Shown here piece by piece: positions 44,368 through 52,872 of a stretch of 64,000 bases of DNA (position 1 is its first letter; every line of letters begins with the position of its first letter). The stretch spans positions 62,001 to 126,000 of the forward strand of contig NZ_RYDV01000006.1 in the NCBI RefSeq assembly GCF_003971065.1. The letters are read 5' to 3'. The notes under the pieces were generated by a model that saw nothing but the letters and a program-made list of their open reading frames with translations, did not search any database and was not told where the DNA came from. Origin of the DNA: Candidimonas sp. SYP-B2681. Lineage in GTDB: Bacteria > Pseudomonadota > Gammaproteobacteria > Burkholderiales > Burkholderiaceae_B. The position numbers and the translations under genes were made by a program.

Positions 44368-45252
44368 ATGGGCGACCTTGTATCTTTCTTCCAGAATCTC
44401 TCCAATGGGATTCTTATCGGTACGGTCTACGCGCTGATAGGTATTGGCCTGAGCCTGGTGTTCGGCGTGATGCGCATCATTAACTTCGCACACGGCGACT
44501 TCGTGGTCATTGGCATGTATCTGGCGGTTGTGCTGAACGGCTTGCTAGGCTGGGATCCGTATTTATCGTTGGTGATCGCTATGCCGGCCGGTTACGTGCT
44601 GGGCTACCTTATTCAGCGCGTCATCCTTAACCGTATCGTCGACGCGCCGCCAGAAACCACCATGCTCGCCACGCTGGGGCTATCACTGATCATAGCCAAT
44701 GTGCTGCTGCTGATTTTTGGCGGCGAGCCCAAATCTGTTCGGGTTTCCTATGCATCCGATGTGATCCCGCTGGGCCAGGTCAATATCTCGGTCATTTTGC
44801 TGTTCGCGGGCCTCGCGACCACGATCGTGACCGGCCTGCTGTATTTGATTCTGAACCGAACCGAAATCGGTCGAGCGATCAGGGCGACGTCCGAAAACCG
44901 CCTGGGGGCCGAACTGTCCGGCATCAATTCACGCAGAATTCAGGCCATCGTCTTCGGCATCGGGATGATGCTTGCCGTCACGGCCGGGGTAACACTAATC
45001 CCGCTGTTATTCGCCAGTCCGGTCACGACCGGCGGACTATTTACCCTTAAAGCGTTCGTCGTGACGGTGCTCGGCGGGCTGGGCAATATCGGCGCCGCAA
45101 TCGCCGGAGGCATCGTATTGGGTCTGGTGGAAATATTCGGCGCATCGTATCTCGCCTCGGAATACCGCGACGCCTATGGCCTTGTTGCCTTCCTCATAAT
45201 CTTGCTGATGAAACCGGAAGGATTGTTCGGCAAAACGGTGAAGCGCGTATGA
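44368..45252 (+). CDS. livH: LivH-type ABC transporter permease
   Basis: Inner-membrane permease of 294 residues with eight predicted helices. The N-terminus ALIGIGLSLVFGVMRIINFAHGDFVVIG is the classical LivH signature. The cytoplasmic loop GRAIRATSENRLGAELSGINSRRIQAIVFGIG and the later LGGLGNIGAAIAGGIVLGLVE are standard. ATG 44368 has AAAGGA at 9 bases. It overlaps livM by four bases. Confidence 0.95.
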   Translation: MGDLVSFFQNLSNGILIGTVYALIGIGLSLVFGVMRIINFAHGDFVVIGMYLAVVLNGLLGWDPYLSLVIAMPAGYVLGYLIQRVILNRIVDAPPETTMLATLGLSLIIANVLLLIFGGEPKSVRVSYASDVIPLGQVNISVILLFAGLATTIVTGLLYLILNRTEIGRAIRATSENRLGAELSGINSRRIQAIVFGIGMMLAVTAGVTLIPLLFASPVTTGGLFTLKAFVVTVLGGLGNIGAAIAGGIVLGLVEIFGASYLASEYRDAYGLVAFLIILLMKPEGLFGKTVKRV

Positions 45253-46202
45253 AAAAGCATTACCTCCTGTTGGCACTACTCGCTTGCCTCGCGGCTGTCT
45301 ATCCCATGATTTTTCCCGCTTACATGACCGTAGCGATTTCCGTGCTGCTGTTTGTCGGCTGGGCAACTTCCTGGGACCTGTTAGGCGGGTGGTCGGGGCA
45401 AGTAAGCCTGGGGCATGCCAGCTTCGTCGGTCTAGGCGCCTATTTCGTGTCCATCGGCTCTGCGAGCTTTGGCATCGCCCCCTGGTGGAGCATACTGGCT
45501 GCCATGGCTTGCGCAACAATCGTTGCCTATTTGTGGGGCCGGCTTACCTTCGGGCTGCGCGGGCCCTACTTCGCTCTGTCAACCATCGCGATTGCGGAAA
45601 TTTTCCGGCTGGTCGCAATCAACGAGCGCTGGCTTACCGGCGGCGCCACGGGTGTATTCATCTCTGACCTGCCCCATCCCTTCGGCATCGACCTGTTTGA
45701 AAAGACGGCGCAGTACTACATGGCCTTAGGCTTCGCGCTGATTACGCTGGTAATTGTTTTTCTGATCTCGGGACGCCGACTGGGCTATCAATTGCGCGCC
45801 GTACGCGAGGACGAAGATGCCGCCATGGCAGCCGGTATCAATCCCGCCAATGTAAAGCTTAAGGCGTTCGCAATCTCCGGAGCGCTCACCTCGATTGGAG
45901 GTGGCATCTATGCCATTTTCCTGTCCTTTATCGAACCCCACGTCATCTTCAACCTGCTGCTGTCCATACAGATTGCCCTGACGGCCATTATTGGCGGCCG
46001 GGGAACCCTGTGGGGGCCAGCCATCGGAGCATTGGTTCTCGTACTGTTCGGTGAGCTTTTTCGGACCACCTTTGCGCAGGCCAATATGCTCATCTACGGT
46101 CTGCTGATACTAATGGTCGTGCTGTTTTTCCCGCGCGGCATCATGGGCGAAATGGTTCGTAACCTTGTCCGGAGACGCTATGCAAGCCGTGCTCAACGCT
46201 GA
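45249..46202 (+). CDS. livM: LivM-type ABC transporter permease
   Basis: Second permease of the importer, 317 residues with about nine predicted helices. Signatures are SWDLLGGWSGQVSLGHASFVGLGAYFVSI, GRLTFGLRGPYFALSTIAIAEI and AVREDEDAAMAAGINPANVKLKAFAISG. The start overlaps livH by four bases (ATGA) and the end overlaps livG by 23, so the block is translated as a unit. Confidence 0.95.
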   Translation: MKKHYLLLALLACLAAVYPMIFPAYMTVAISVLLFVGWATSWDLLGGWSGQVSLGHASFVGLGAYFVSIGSASFGIAPWWSILAAMACATIVAYLWGRLTFGLRGPYFALSTIAIAEIFRLVAINERWLTGGATGVFISDLPHPFGIDLFEKTAQYYMALGFALITLVIVFLISGRRLGYQLRAVREDEDAAMAAGINPANVKLKAFAISGALTSIGGGIYAIFLSFIEPHVIFNLLLSIQIALTAIIGGRGTLWGPAIGALVLVLFGELFRTTFAQANMLIYGLLILMVVLFFPRGIMGEMVRNLVRRRYASRAQR

Positions 46203-46896
46203 AAACGTGACCGTGCAATTTGGCGGGGTTGTGGCGGTCGACAAGGTGTCGCTGGCTTTACATACTGGCCAGATCTTGGGACTTATCGGGCCCAATGGCG
46301 CGGGCAAGACCACGCTCTTCAATGCCATCACCGGTTTCGCGCCGGTCTCCGACGGTTCGGTGCGCTACCTGGATAAGGACATTACGCACACGCCAGCCTA
46401 CGAGCGAACAAGGCTAGGCATGGGCCGAACTTTCCAGACCGAAAGGCCTTATGGCGAATTGACGGTACTCGAAAATGTGCTTGTCTCGGCGTTCCTGCAC
46501 GCACCAAAGCGAGACGCCGCGCAAGCGATAGCCCTTAAAGCGCTGGAAAAAGTGGCGTTGCTGGACCGTGCCGAGCAGCCGGCAAGCGACCTGAATCTTG
46601 CCCGCCTTCGGCGACTCGAACTGGCCAGGGCGCTCGCGCTTCAACCAAAGGTTATTTTTCTCGATGAAATCATGGCGGGGCTGAACCCTCCTGCCCTCAA
46701 AGAAATGATCATTCTGGTTCGCGGCCTGGTCGCCGACGGCGTTTCCATCATTATGGTTGAGCATATTATGGAAGCGATCATCGAACTGGCCGATCATGTG
46801 GTCGTTCTGGCCAGCGGCAGCCAGATCGCCGCCGGTACAGCACGCGACGTGATCAACGATGAACGTGTCATTGAAGCGTATTTAGGAACAGACTGA
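46180..46896 (+). CDS. livG: LivG-type ABC transporter ATPase
   Basis: ATPase of 238 residues. Walker A is GPNGAGKTT, Walker B VIFLDEIMAGLNP and the H-loop MVEHIME. The signature motif is not LSGGQ but the L-N-L-A-R-L-R-R-L-E variant, seen in one LivG subgroup as L-T-L-A-G-R-K-R-L-E; I treat it as an accepted variant. ATG 46180 is preceded by GGAG and lies inside the end of livM. It shares one base with livF. Confidence 0.93.
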   Translation: MQAVLNAENVTVQFGGVVAVDKVSLALHTGQILGLIGPNGAGKTTLFNAITGFAPVSDGSVRYLDKDITHTPAYERTRLGMGRTFQTERPYGELTVLENVLVSAFLHAPKRDAAQAIALKALEKVALLDRAEQPASDLNLARLRRLELARALALQPKVIFLDEIMAGLNPPALKEMIILVRGLVADGVSIIMVEHIMEAIIELADHVVVLASGSQIAAGTARDVINDERVIEAYLGTD

Positions 46897-47624
46897 TGTC
46901 GCACGGAAATGATCACATCATGCTTGACGTGAACGGCGTCGACCTTGGGTACGGCAAGCTGAAAGTTGTGCACGGCGTCAGCTTGCAAGTGGCCAAAGGC
47001 GAACTGGTCGGCCTGGTCGGTGGCAATGGCAGCGGAAAATCAACTATTTTGCGCGCCGTGTCGGGCATGATCCAGCCTTGGTCGGGATCAATCACCTTCA
47101 ACGGCGAACTGATCGGCGGGCTCGCACCTTACCAGATGGCCGAAAAAGGGCTTGCCCACGTCCCGATGGGCCGGCAGCTTTTCCCCAACATGACGGTGGA
47201 AGAAAATCTGATCGTGGGTTCTTACCTGCCCCGGCTGCGCGCGGGGCGTAAAGCGCGGCTCGAGCATGTCTATACGCTCTTTCCAGATCTGCAAAAGTAT
47301 TCGGGCTCCGCTGCAGGCGCCTTATCTGGCGGACAGCAGCAAATGGTGGCCATAGGGCGAGCGATCATGCTGGATCCGAAAATGATGATCATGGATGAAC
47401 CCAGCTTAGGCCTGTCGCCGCTCTATGTAAAAGAGGTCATGAAAGGAATTCGACGCGTGGCTGAAACCGGCTTGCCCGTGCTACTGGTCGAGCAAAATAT
47501 CAAGCAAGTCTTGCAGTTCAGCCATCGCGCCTATGTGCTGGAAAACGGCAAGCTCGTTCTAGAAGGCGCGTCGTCCGAACTGCAAGGGCACCCTTTGATA
47601 CGCAAGGCATATCTGGGACTATAG
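46896..47624 (+). CDS. livF: LivF-type ABC transporter ATPase
   Basis: Second ATPase, 242 residues. Walker A GGNGSGKSTILRAV, signature LSGGQQQMVAIGRAI, Walker B MMIMDEPSLGLSP and H-loop LLVEQNIKQ are complete. Start overlaps the livG stop by one base (TGATG). Last gene of the importer operon; a convergent phytase-like gene ends 28 bases away. Confidence 0.95.
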   Translation: MSHGNDHIMLDVNGVDLGYGKLKVVHGVSLQVAKGELVGLVGGNGSGKSTILRAVSGMIQPWSGSITFNGELIGGLAPYQMAEKGLAHVPMGRQLFPNMTVEENLIVGSYLPRLRAGRKARLEHVYTLFPDLQKYSGSAAGALSGGQQQMVAIGRAIMLDPKMMIMDEPSLGLSPLYVKEVMKGIRRVAETGLPVLLVEQNIKQVLQFSHRAYVLENGKLVLEGASSELQGHPLIRKAYLGL

Positions 47625-47651
47625 GTAACTAAACGGCAGCAGCCATTTACC

Positions 47652-48815
47652 TCATCGCTTGGGGTGCATGAGCACCTCGAACGCCAGAAACTGGGTCACT
47701 TGACTGGCGTTGAAGTTATCATCCGATACCAGCACCAGACTGGCGTTGCCATTGGCAAGCCTAGGGCCCCACGCCATTCCCTCGATATTATCCAGCTTCG
47801 GCAAGGCGAGCGTATTAAGGTCTAGCACCAGTCGCTTCACGACCGGCTGAAAATCGATCGCAGCCAGCGACGTGAAGCCGCTTATATCGGTGGCGCCTGA
47901 TATATCCATCTCATAGATACGGATAAAGTTGCTGTACTTGCCTGCTGCGTTTTGCACTGCCGAGCGCTCTGCGACCAGAAAACGCTCGTCATCGATGGCC
48001 AGTATCTCAGTGACGCCATTGTCGGCGAATTTTCCCCTGCCGGGTGTCGCTGGAATTGCATCGACGGGATACGCCACTTGCTTAAGCACCTGACCGCTAC
48101 GACTGTATTGCGTCATTCTTACCATGGCGCCCACGGAGGTCGACGGTAAAGGCCCATCCTGCCAGAGTGGCGCCTCCATCGCCGTCCACAGCGATTGTCC
48201 ATCGGGTGTGAATGTTAAGCCCTCGAATGCCAGGTTATTGCGCGGTCCTGTCTGGGAATGTTGCCGCATAGTGAACAGCGTGTGAGTTGGTAGCTCTTCA
48301 ATGAATAAGCCGGCATTCGACGCTCGCCGAATGAAGGGATCGAGGCCCCGGCCACGATCGCCCTCGCTCGTGTACCAAACGCTACCATCGACGGGGTCAA
48401 AGCGGATCGCTTCTACGTCGGCGCTCTCGCCCCCAAACCACCGCCTCGGATAGGTATGGCCGTTTTCTTGTTTGAGCCGCGTCACGGCCGTCAGCGTCAC
48501 TGAGTCAAACGACTGCTCGTTGTACGCCAGCGCAGCCGTGTAAAAGCGAGTCTGATCAAAGTCTGACCGGTCGTCGCTGGCAAGTATCCATCTATCTTTA
48601 CTGGCATCGTAATCGATGCCCGACAGGCCGCCCACCGTCGTCTGTAGGAATTGCTCTCTGGTCGAGATCTGTTGCTCGCCAATAAAGCGCAACGCCTGCA
48701 CGGACGGCCCTGTGTTTGCATAGGAAAACGGTGACAATAGCAGTGCAAACACCAATGAAGCGGCTGCGAGCAGAGACTTGAAAGGTAGGACGTGAAGGGA
48801 AGATATGCTGCTCAT
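47652..48815 (-). CDS. Esterase-like activity of phytase family protein
   Basis: Secreted beta-propeller-type protein of 387 residues (PF13449-like). Signal peptide at about residues 1-33 (FKSLLAAASLVFALLLSPFSYA). Family motifs are VGGLSGIDYDASKDRWILASDDRS at the start of the mature domain, GGESADVEAIRFDPVDGSVWYTSEG, then ALPKLDNIEGMAWGP near the C-terminus, which keeps the calcium-binding acidic clusters. Members act on phytate or other phosphoesters, though activity is rarely tested. It is not in an obvious operon. Confidence 0.88.
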   Translation of the reverse strand: MSSISSLHVLPFKSLLAAASLVFALLLSPFSYANTGPSVQALRFIGEQQISTREQFLQTTVGGLSGIDYDASKDRWILASDDRSDFDQTRFYTAALAYNEQSFDSVTLTAVTRLKQENGHTYPRRWFGGESADVEAIRFDPVDGSVWYTSEGDRGRGLDPFIRRASNAGLFIEELPTHTLFTMRQHSQTGPRNNLAFEGLTFTPDGQSLWTAMEAPLWQDGPLPSTSVGAMVRMTQYSRSGQVLKQVAYPVDAIPATPGRGKFADNGVTEILAIDDERFLVAERSAVQNAAGKYSNFIRIYEMDISGATDISGFTSLAAIDFQPVVKRLVLDLNTLALPKLDNIEGMAWGPRLANGNASLVLVSDDNFNASQVTQFLAFEVLMHPKR

Positions 48816-48879
48816 GAATACTGGCGCTTGCCTCAGAAAGCCTGGCCGACGATCCTAACGTAAACGTTTGACCATTTCA

Positions 48880-50076
48880 TTAACGGCTCGAAATTTTCGT
48901 CAGCGTCACGCTTCTGGCCGTCGACCATAGCCCTATGCACAGGACGGCGCTCGCACCCATACCCAGTGCAAGCAGCAATGCACTTTCGAACAGCAGCGGC
49001 GCCACAAAGCCGGACACGACCGCAAAAATCAGCATCTGTACCGCGCTTTGCAGCGACGACGCCAGGCCCAGCATTTTGGGGAAGGTATTCAGGGTGATGA
49101 CCGTCATGCCGGGCAGAGCCATCGACATCCCGAACGCATAAACGAAAATAGGTAGTACCGCCCACGGCACCGTAGCAATAAAGAGACTGTTGTACAGCAC
49201 GTTCAGCAAGGCCCCTAGCGCGAGGATACTCAAACCGGCACGTATCATGATGGTGGGATGAATACGTCCGGCAAACCGCGAATTGATCATCGATCCGCAC
49301 ACCATGCCGCTAATGAAGGGCAAGAACAGCCACGCGAACGCCGTTTCGGGCAACTTCAGTATTCCCATGATGAAATTGGCTGCCGATGAGATATAGAGTG
49401 CGAAGCCTGCGAAGGCGAAACCGACGGCGATGACGGACATCACAAACTGGATATTGGACAAAGCCTTGAAGTAATTGCGGGCAATCACGCCTAGGTTCAA
49501 AGGCTGGCGCTTGCTGACAACGAGCGTTTCAGGCAGTTTACGCAAACTGAAAACCAGCAAGACGACACTGAACAAGCTTAGTAAGACAAAGGTAGAACGC
49601 CAACCCATATGGTTGTTCAAATACCCGCCCACCACCGGCGCGATAGCCGGCGCCAAGCTAAAGACCATAGCAATATTGGCAAAGAGGCGCTGCGCCTCAG
49701 CGCCATGGAAGAGATCACGCGCCAACGCCTGCCCTACCACCCGCCCAGCACCCGCAGAACAGCCTTGCAAGCCGCGAAAAAACAGCAGCCAGCCGAACGA
49801 TGGCGCCAACGCAGAGCCAACCGAACCGATACCGAACAGCACCAGCGAAATAATGATGATTGGACGCCGACCAAAACTGTCGGACAAGGTGCCCCAGAAT
49901 AAGCTCATGAACGCGAAGGCGAACAGATACACACTGAGCGTCTGCTGCACCAAAGGCTGACCAACCTGAAATTCAGCGCCAATGCTATGGAACGAAGGCA
50001 GATAGGCGTCGGTAGCGAATGGCCCCAGCATCGCTAAAGCAGCGAGCACCAGGGTCAGTGTGCGAGTATTCTTCAT
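48880..50076 (-). CDS. Bcr/CflA-family MFS drug-efflux transporter
   Basis: Twelve-helix major facilitator of 398 residues. The Bcr/CflA signature is visible: FATDAYLPSFHSIGAEFQV, QQTLSVYLFAFAFMSLFWGTLSDSFGRRPIII and RGLQGCSAGAGRVVGQALARD. The last helices end VTLTKISSR. Exports small toxic compounds such as bicyclomycin or chloramphenicol in characterised homologues. No regulator is adjacent. Confidence 0.93.
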   Translation of the reverse strand: MKNTRTLTLVLAALAMLGPFATDAYLPSFHSIGAEFQVGQPLVQQTLSVYLFAFAFMSLFWGTLSDSFGRRPIIIISLVLFGIGSVGSALAPSFGWLLFFRGLQGCSAGAGRVVGQALARDLFHGAEAQRLFANIAMVFSLAPAIAPVVGGYLNNHMGWRSTFVLLSLFSVVLLVFSLRKLPETLVVSKRQPLNLGVIARNYFKALSNIQFVMSVIAVGFAFAGFALYISSAANFIMGILKLPETAFAWLFLPFISGMVCGSMINSRFAGRIHPTIMIRAGLSILALGALLNVLYNSLFIATVPWAVLPIFVYAFGMSMALPGMTVITLNTFPKMLGLASSLQSAVQMLIFAVVSGFVAPLLFESALLLALGMGASAVLCIGLWSTARSVTLTKISSR

Positions 50077-50190
50077 TAGGTAGTTCGGCTTAAACGGCCG
50101 TCAATCGTACCAGCATGTGAAGCCGGCCCTGTTCGCCCTGCATATAATTCATTGGCCGTATCGATCTTTCAACTCTTTCAATTGACGCAC

Positions 50191-50586
50191 ATGCAACCAG
50201 ACAATCAGCTTCCCATTTCAATCATTCCGGACCATACGGCGGCCGACACTGCCAAGGCAAACGCCGAAACGCTTAAGTCGTACAAAAACCTCACGATGAT
50301 CGTGTATGGTTTGTACGCTTTAGGTCTTTTTCTGGGCGGCGTGCCGACGGTCATCGGTCTGATCGTGGCCTACATCAAGCGAGGCGAGTACAAGAGCACG
50401 ATTTACGGCGAGCATTTGCGCTTTTTGATACGCACCTTCTGGTACGGTGTGTTGTGGACTATCGTGGGCCTGATTCTGTCTTTGCTGTATGTCGGTTTCA
50501 TCGTGATGTTCGCGGTCGGCATCTGGTACATCTACCGTATCGTGCGTGGCTTTCTTTGCCTTAACGACGGCAAGGGCGTTTGGTAA
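50191..50586 (+). CDS. DUF4870-like small membrane protein
   Basis: Membrane protein of 131 residues with two to three predicted helices (MIVYGLYALGLFLGGVPTVIGLIVAYI at about 36-62, then FWYGVLWTIVGLILSLLYVGFIVMFAVGIWYIYRIVRG). The pattern YIKRGEYKSTIYGEHLRFLIRTFWYG between helices fits the DUF4870/Tic20-like family of small membrane proteins. The upstream start at 50152 adds 13 unconserved residues. Function unknown. Confidence 0.8.
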   Translation: MQPDNQLPISIIPDHTAADTAKANAETLKSYKNLTMIVYGLYALGLFLGGVPTVIGLIVAYIKRGEYKSTIYGEHLRFLIRTFWYGVLWTIVGLILSLLYVGFIVMFAVGIWYIYRIVRGFLCLNDGKGVW

Positions 50587-50677
50587 TACAGGCTCGGGCG
50601 TCCGCCCCGACGCAAGCCGGCCCAAGCTTGCGCAGCAAGGTAAAATCGAATGCCCAGAATTCCAAGGCTCTAAATTC

Positions 50678-50848
50678 GTGACAACTGCTCAGATTGCACA
50701 AATGGTAATAATGGTCGTGCTGCTCGTCGGGGTCACCGCGGTCGGCACGGTATCCCTTTACAGGGCAAAGCGCCCCGCTTGGTGGCTGCCCATAGTGGGT
50801 TTGGCAGCCATATTCCTATGGCCTCTTATCAAGCGCGCATTGACCTGA
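50678..50848 (+). CDS. Small hypothetical membrane protein
   Basis: About 56 residues with two hydrophobic segments (MVIMVVLLVGVTAVGTVSLY and PAWWLPIVGLAAIFLWPLI) joined by the basic turn RAKRP. The GTG at 50678 and the ATG at 50702 are both possible starts; neither has a strong ribosome site. It lies 92 bases after the DUF4870-like gene. Composition supports a real small membrane protein, but I do not recognise it. Confidence 0.45.
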   Translation: MTTAQIAQMVIMVVLLVGVTAVGTVSLYRAKRPAWWLPIVGLAAIFLWPLIKRALT

Positions 50849-51038
50849 TGCGCGTCGCTACGTTCAGGCGCTTGCTTGTCGACAAGAAAGCCTCTGCATT
50901 AATCGTTACTTCAAGCACGGATCGATAGCCAAACGGCGTAGCCAATCCCCCTGCATGAAGGAATACGGCGGTGCCATCCACCATAACGCAAGCTTATCGC
51001 CCACACTAGTGGCAGTGTGCGTAGAGCATCGCGCATAG

Positions 51039-51067
51039 TTGTATTGTTATCAATACATGTATATCAT
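51039..51067 (+). promoter_or_regulatory. Promoter with embedded GntR-type operator (receptor-gntR side)
   Basis: -35 TTGTAT (51039-51044) and -10 TATCAT (51062-51067), 17 bases apart, precede the Bug receptor gene at 51110. The spacer and -35 contain the perfect dyad TGTATTG-TTAT-CAATACA (51040-51057), a form expected for HutC-subfamily GntR regulators. The same promoter plus palindrome layout recurs in front of the LeuC-type gene. Confidence 0.7.
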
Positions 51068-51109
51068 TATGCCGGGCATTCGAAGTAAAAATCCAGAGGA
51101 GACTGAGAC

Positions 51110-52078
51110 ATGCATAAACAATTCTTACGCGCTGGTTTATTCAGCACCATCCTGAGCTTTTCAATGTCGGTTCCATCGGCCGTTTTCGCGGAAGAGCCAC
51201 CGCTGAAACTCGTGGTGGGCGCATCGCCCGGCGGCACAACAGACCGCGTTGCGCGCGGCATCGCCAAAGAAATGACTGAAATACTGGGCCAGACTGTCAT
51301 CGTAGAGAATCGTCCGGGGGCCGGCGGAAATATCGCCGCCGACCAGGTGGCCCGCGCGCCGAAGGACGGCAACACGCTGCTGGTCAGTTTCACCAGTTTC
51401 ACCGTGAACGCTAGTCTTTACAAGAAGCTGCCATTCGACCCGGAAAAAGACTTCACCCCTATCAGCATGCTGGCCGAAGTGCCCAGCGTGCTAGTTGCCC
51501 GCAAAGACTTCCCCGCATCGGATGTCGCCGGCCTGATCAAGATGGCCAAGAAAGATCCGGGCAGATATTCATTCGCCATCGGTGGCGTGGGTTCTTCGCT
51601 ACACATGGCGACGGCCAGTTTCGAGATGGATGCCGGCATCAAGGCATTAACCGTACCCTATAAGGGCACGGCACCGGCCCTGCAAGATCTCGTGGGCGGA
51701 CAGGTTGATTTGATGTTTGCCAGCGCGGTCAACGTCATGCCCTTTTACGGCAGTGATCGCATCAAGTTTCTAGGCGTCACGAGCCCCGAACCGATGAAGC
51801 AGTTTCCCTCTGCGCCGCCGATCGGAAAAACCGTAGAAGGATTTACATCGAAGGCATGGTTCGGCATGTTTGGTCCGGCTGGCCTTTCGAAAGAGCGCGT
51901 AGAAAAGCTGAATAAAGCAGTGGCTGAAGGCGCAAAACGTGAAAGCTTCGTCAATCTGATCGCTCCAGAAGGCGGCACCGTAGTGACCTCTACGCCCGAA
52001 GAGTTCGCCAAATTCGTATCGGAAGACATCAAGCGTTATGCCAAAGTCGTAGAATTCACCGGTGTTACTGCCGACTGA
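51110..52078 (+). CDS. Bug-family tripartite tricarboxylate receptor, orphan
   Basis: Bug receptor of 322 residues. Signal peptide ends near SAVFA (residue about 26). The first strand and ligand loop LKLVVGASPGGTTDRVARG, then ENRPGAGGNIAADQVARAPKDGNT and VPYKGTAPALQDLVGGQV, are standard. It stands eight bases before a GntR regulator gene. With no TctAB pair near, it probably supplies or senses the acid degraded by the neighbouring hydratase-lyase operon. Confidence 0.94.
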   Translation: MHKQFLRAGLFSTILSFSMSVPSAVFAEEPPLKLVVGASPGGTTDRVARGIAKEMTEILGQTVIVENRPGAGGNIAADQVARAPKDGNTLLVSFTSFTVNASLYKKLPFDPEKDFTPISMLAEVPSVLVARKDFPASDVAGLIKMAKKDPGRYSFAIGGVGSSLHMATASFEMDAGIKALTVPYKGTAPALQDLVGGQVDLMFASAVNVMPFYGSDRIKFLGVTSPEPMKQFPSAPPIGKTVEGFTSKAWFGMFGPAGLSKERVEKLNKAVAEGAKRESFVNLIAPEGGTVVTSTPEEFAKFVSEDIKRYAKVVEFTGVTAD

Positions 52079-52086
52079 CCGAGCTA

Positions 52087-52854
52087 ATGATCAACAACCC
52101 CACGCCTCGTTACTACAAAATCTACCGCCTGTTGAAGCAGGCAATAGAAACCGGGCAATATGCCCACGACGAGGCGATGCCGGGTGAAAACGTACTGGCG
52201 GAAAAATACCAAGTTTCACGCTTGACCATCCGCCGGTCGCTCGAACTGCTGCAGCGTGAAGGCCTGGTCCAGCGTCGGCAAGGTTCGGGTACCTTTCCGA
52301 TCCCGCGCAACGTGGCCACCCAGCCCTTGCCGGCCGACATCAATAAACTTATGGCCCACCTGAACAAGATGGGCAGCGGCACCAAGGCGCGCTTGCTAAG
52401 TTTCAGCTACGAGACACCCAGCGAGATCATCCGGCACCAGCTGGAATTGCCAGCCAACGGCAGGGTACAAAAGGCCATACGCGTGCGCTACCACAACGAT
52501 GCACCGTTTTCCTACCTGGTCACCTACGTTCCCGATGATATAGGCGAGCGCTACAGCGAAGACGATATGGCTCGTGCGCCTTTGCAGGCCCTATTGAAAG
52601 GGCTCGGTATCAAGCTGGGTTCCGCCGAACAAGCCTTTACAGCAACCGCGGCCGATGCGCATCATGCCGAAGCATTGAATGTGGAAATTTCATCGCCCTT
52701 GCTGTGCATCAAGCGCGTCACACGCGATACGCAAGGTCGCCCGGTCGAATACCTGATCGCCGTATATAACCCGGAAACGTTCGAATACCGCATGGCGCTG
52801 TCGAACAAGCCGGCCAAAGGCGTCGACGCATGGACCGTCGACGACACGTTTTAG
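52087..52854 (+). CDS. GntR-family regulator with UTRA domain (HutC subfamily)
   Basis: Regulator of 255 residues. The winged helix is at about residues 8-70 (YYKIYRLLKQAIETGQY and LAEKYQVSRLTIRRSLELLQREGLVQRRQGSGTF) and the UTRA ligand-binding domain at 90-245 (VRYHNDAPFSYLVTYVPDD and LLCIKRVTRDTQGRPVEYLIAVYNPETFEYRM). UTRA domains bind small acids, sugars or amino-acid derivatives. It is in operon with the Bug receptor, and its likely operator lies in both promoters flanking the island. It is convergent with the lyase gene. Confidence 0.95.
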   Translation: MINNPTPRYYKIYRLLKQAIETGQYAHDEAMPGENVLAEKYQVSRLTIRRSLELLQREGLVQRRQGSGTFPIPRNVATQPLPADINKLMAHLNKMGSGTKARLLSFSYETPSEIIRHQLELPANGRVQKAIRVRYHNDAPFSYLVTYVPDDIGERYSEDDMARAPLQALLKGLGIKLGSAEQAFTATAADAHHAEALNVEISSPLLCIKRVTRDTQGRPVEYLIAVYNPETFEYRMALSNKPAKGVDAWTVDDTF

Positions 52855-52872
52855 CCGTAAACGTCAGTCGCC

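Noticed and set aside
46565-46640. LivG lacks LSGGQ signature, first suspected as an inactive ATPase
   Set aside because: The replacement matches a common variant of one LivG subgroup, and Walker A, Walker B and the H-loop are intact.
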